Positions 6,122 to 7,262 of a stretch of DNA of 7,262 nt are shown piece by piece. The position numbers and the translations under genes were made by a program. The stretch lies in NCBI GenBank assembly GCA_031394335.1, contig JANMXS010000089.1, positions 1 through 7,262 on the forward strand. The letters run 5' to 3'. Source of the DNA: UKL13-2 sp031394335. GTDB lineage: Bacteria; Pseudomonadota; Gammaproteobacteria; Burkholderiales; Usitatibacteraceae. Every line of letters begins with the position of its first letter. Position 1 is the first letter of the stretch. Below the pieces are notes generated by a model, which searched no databases, was not told the DNA's origin, and was given only the letters and a program-made list of their open reading frames with translations.

Positions 6122-6146
6122 CGCTCTAAATCGTTAGCTGCGCCAC

Positions 6147-7262
6147 CTACCCGCCGGGCGATGCACGCTCGATAATTTCATCCACCCGGGCATCCCCCGG
6201 CAAGGTGCCGAACGCGCCACCCCAATCCCCGGCGATACGCGACCTACAGAAAGCATCGGCGACTGCGGCCGGCGCATGTTGCACCAGCAGCGCCGCCTGC
6301 ATGCCCAGCGCGAGGCTTTCGGTGAGGCGCCTGGCGATGTGCTCTTTATCCCCTGGCGCGGCGAGTTGCTGCTTGAGCTTATCGACGAAGGCATCGAGCC
6401 TTGCATCGCCGCCACGCGCCTGTCCGATTTCCGCGAAATAAATCTCGAACGCCCGCGAGCCGCGCGAGGCAACGCGCAACACGTCGAGGCACATCACATT
6501 GCCGGACCCTTCCCAGATCGAGTTCACCGGCATTTCGCGGTACAGGCGCGCCATCACGCTTTCTTCGATGTAGCCGTTGCCGCCCAGTACTTCCATCGCC
6601 TCGGCCGCGAGCGTGGGGCCGCGTTTGCAGATCCAGTATTTCATCGCCGGCGTCATCAAGCGGCGCAGTTCGGCTTCGGTTTCGTCGGTTTGCGCGTCGA
6701 AGGCGCGCGCCAGTCGCATCACCAGTGCGGTCGCGGCTTCCGACTCGACGGCCAAATCCGCCAGCACGTTTTTCATCAGCGGTTGTTCGATGAGGCGTTT
6801 GCCGAAGACCAGGCGGTGGCTGGCGTGATGCAGCGCCTGCGCCAGCGCTTGCCGCATCAGCGCCGTGCTGCCCAGCGCGCAGTCGAGGCGGGTGTAGGTG
6901 GCCATCTCGACGATGGTTGACACGCCGCGGCCTTCGTCACCGATAAGCCAGCCCAACGCGCCTTGCAGTTCCACTTCGGCACTGGCGTTGGACTTGTTGC
7001 CGAGCTTGTCCTTGAGACGTTGCAGGGCCAGCGCGTTGCGTGTGCCATCGGCAGTGAAGCGCGGCACGAAGAAGCAGCCGATACCGGCATCGGTCTTGGC
7101 CAGCATCAGGAACGCGTCGCACATGGGTGCCGACATGAACCACTTGTGGCCGGTCAGGCGATACGGCTGGCCGGGACCGGCGGTGCTTTCCGCCACGGCG
7201 CGGGTGGTGTTGCTGCGCACATCCGAGCCCCCCTGTTTTTCAGTCATGCCCATGCCGATGAG
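6147..7262 (-). CDS. aidB: AidB-type acyl-CoA dehydrogenase (N-terminus beyond window)
   Basis: This is a flavin-dependent acyl-CoA dehydrogenase superfamily protein of the AidB branch. The visible 371 residues run from the right edge to TAG 6149-6147. The E. coli protein has about 541 residues, so roughly 170-180 are outside the window. Numbering from the first visible Leu, MTEKQGGSDV (6-15) is the AidB form of the flavin-binding strand, followed by GHKWFMSAP (38-46) and RLKDKLGNKSNAS (82-94). EAMEVLGGNGYIEE is at 221-234. MPVNSIWEGSGN (244-255) carries Glu251, aligned with the catalytic Glu of the superfamily. The C-terminal part, with CRSRIAGDWGGAFGTLP, matches the extra AidB domain that binds DNA in E. 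coli. There AidB is induced by alkylating agents and proposed to protect DNA; its physiological substrate is unclear. Many homologues are annotated simply as acyl-CoA or isovaleryl-CoA dehydrogenase. The gene runs in the same direction as ugp but is 383 nt away, so I treat it as separate. Confidence 0.9.
   Translation of the reverse strand, partial: LIGMGMTEKQGGSDVRSNTTRAVAESTAGPGQPYRLTGHKWFMSAPMCDAFLMLAKTDAGIGCFFVPRFTADGTRNALALQRLKDKLGNKSNASAEVELQGALGWLIGDEGRGVSTIVEMATYTRLDCALGSTALMRQALAQALHHASHRLVFGKRLIEQPLMKNVLADLAVESEAATALVMRLARAFDAQTDETEAELRRLMTPAMKYWICKRGPTLAAEAMEVLGGNGYIEESVMARLYREMPVNSIWEGSGNVMCLDVLRVASRGSRAFEIYFAEIGQARGGDARLDAFVDKLKQQLAAPGDKEHIARRLTESLALGMQAALLVQHAPAAVADAFCRSRIAGDWGGAFGTLPGDARVDEIIERASPGG

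Larger units (their letters stand above)
5764..6146. other. 383-nt intergenic region: ugpB leader and aidB 3' flank, rich in inverted repeats
   Basis: No credible gene lies in this stretch. Reading on the minus strand from the aidB stop toward ugpB, it holds repeat copy 2 (6081-6121), a perfect hairpin (6036-6060), a gapped inverted repeat (5963-6002) and a 13-bp-stem hairpin (5888-5922). A candidate -35 (5836-5831), a 13-nt palindrome (5799-5787) and the ugpB ribosome binding site (5776-5772) follow. A 60-codon minus-strand frame at 5926-6108 runs through the hairpins, lacks a ribosome binding site and looks like no protein I know, so I do not call it. Confidence 0.65.

Noticed and set aside
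6276..6920. A 214-codon plus-strand frame opposite aidB
   Set aside because: It is a codon-aligned antisense frame of aidB with a His/Arg/Gln-rich composition.

Overview
The window looks like ordinary chromosomal DNA from a fairly GC-rich proteobacterium, probably beta- or gamma-. I infer this from the protein families (Ugp transporter, AidB, YihY/BrkB), the codon bias (TTA, CTA and TCA are nearly absent from the minus-strand genes) and the compact layout. I cannot name a genus. There is no rRNA, tRNA, CRISPR array, transposase or recognisable prophage gene.

Layout. Positions 1-155 (+) are the C-terminal end of a membrane transporter, probably of the MFS type. Positions 245-1162 (+) encode a complete YihY/BrkB-family inner-membrane protein. 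From 1163 to 1415 lies a convergent intergenic gap. It holds a likely terminator for the ugp operon and one copy of a short dispersed repeat. From 5763 down to 1416 (-) runs a complete four-gene operon, ugpB-ugpA-ugpE-ugpC: the ABC importer for sn-glycerol-3-phosphate and glycerophosphodiesters. From 5764 to 6146 is a 383-nt gap rich in inverted repeats. It serves as the ugpB leader and also contains the second repeat copy. From 6147 to the right edge (-) is the C-terminal two thirds of an AidB-type acyl-CoA dehydrogenase.

How the genes work together. UgpB captures substrate in the periplasm, UgpA and UgpE form the channel, and UgpC supplies ATP hydrolysis. A very stable hairpin, better paired in the mRNA than in the opposite strand, lies between ugpB and ugpA. 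It could keep the binding protein in excess over the membrane parts. ugpQ, the phosphodiesterase that ends the E. coli operon, is absent. The flanking genes have no obvious metabolic link to the transporter, apart from a loose lipid theme with the acyl-CoA dehydrogenase.

No undescribed multi-gene system is visible. The features most worth a second look are non-coding: a direct repeat flanking the whole ugp operon, several clean inverted repeats in the ugpB leader, and the ugpB/ugpA hairpin.
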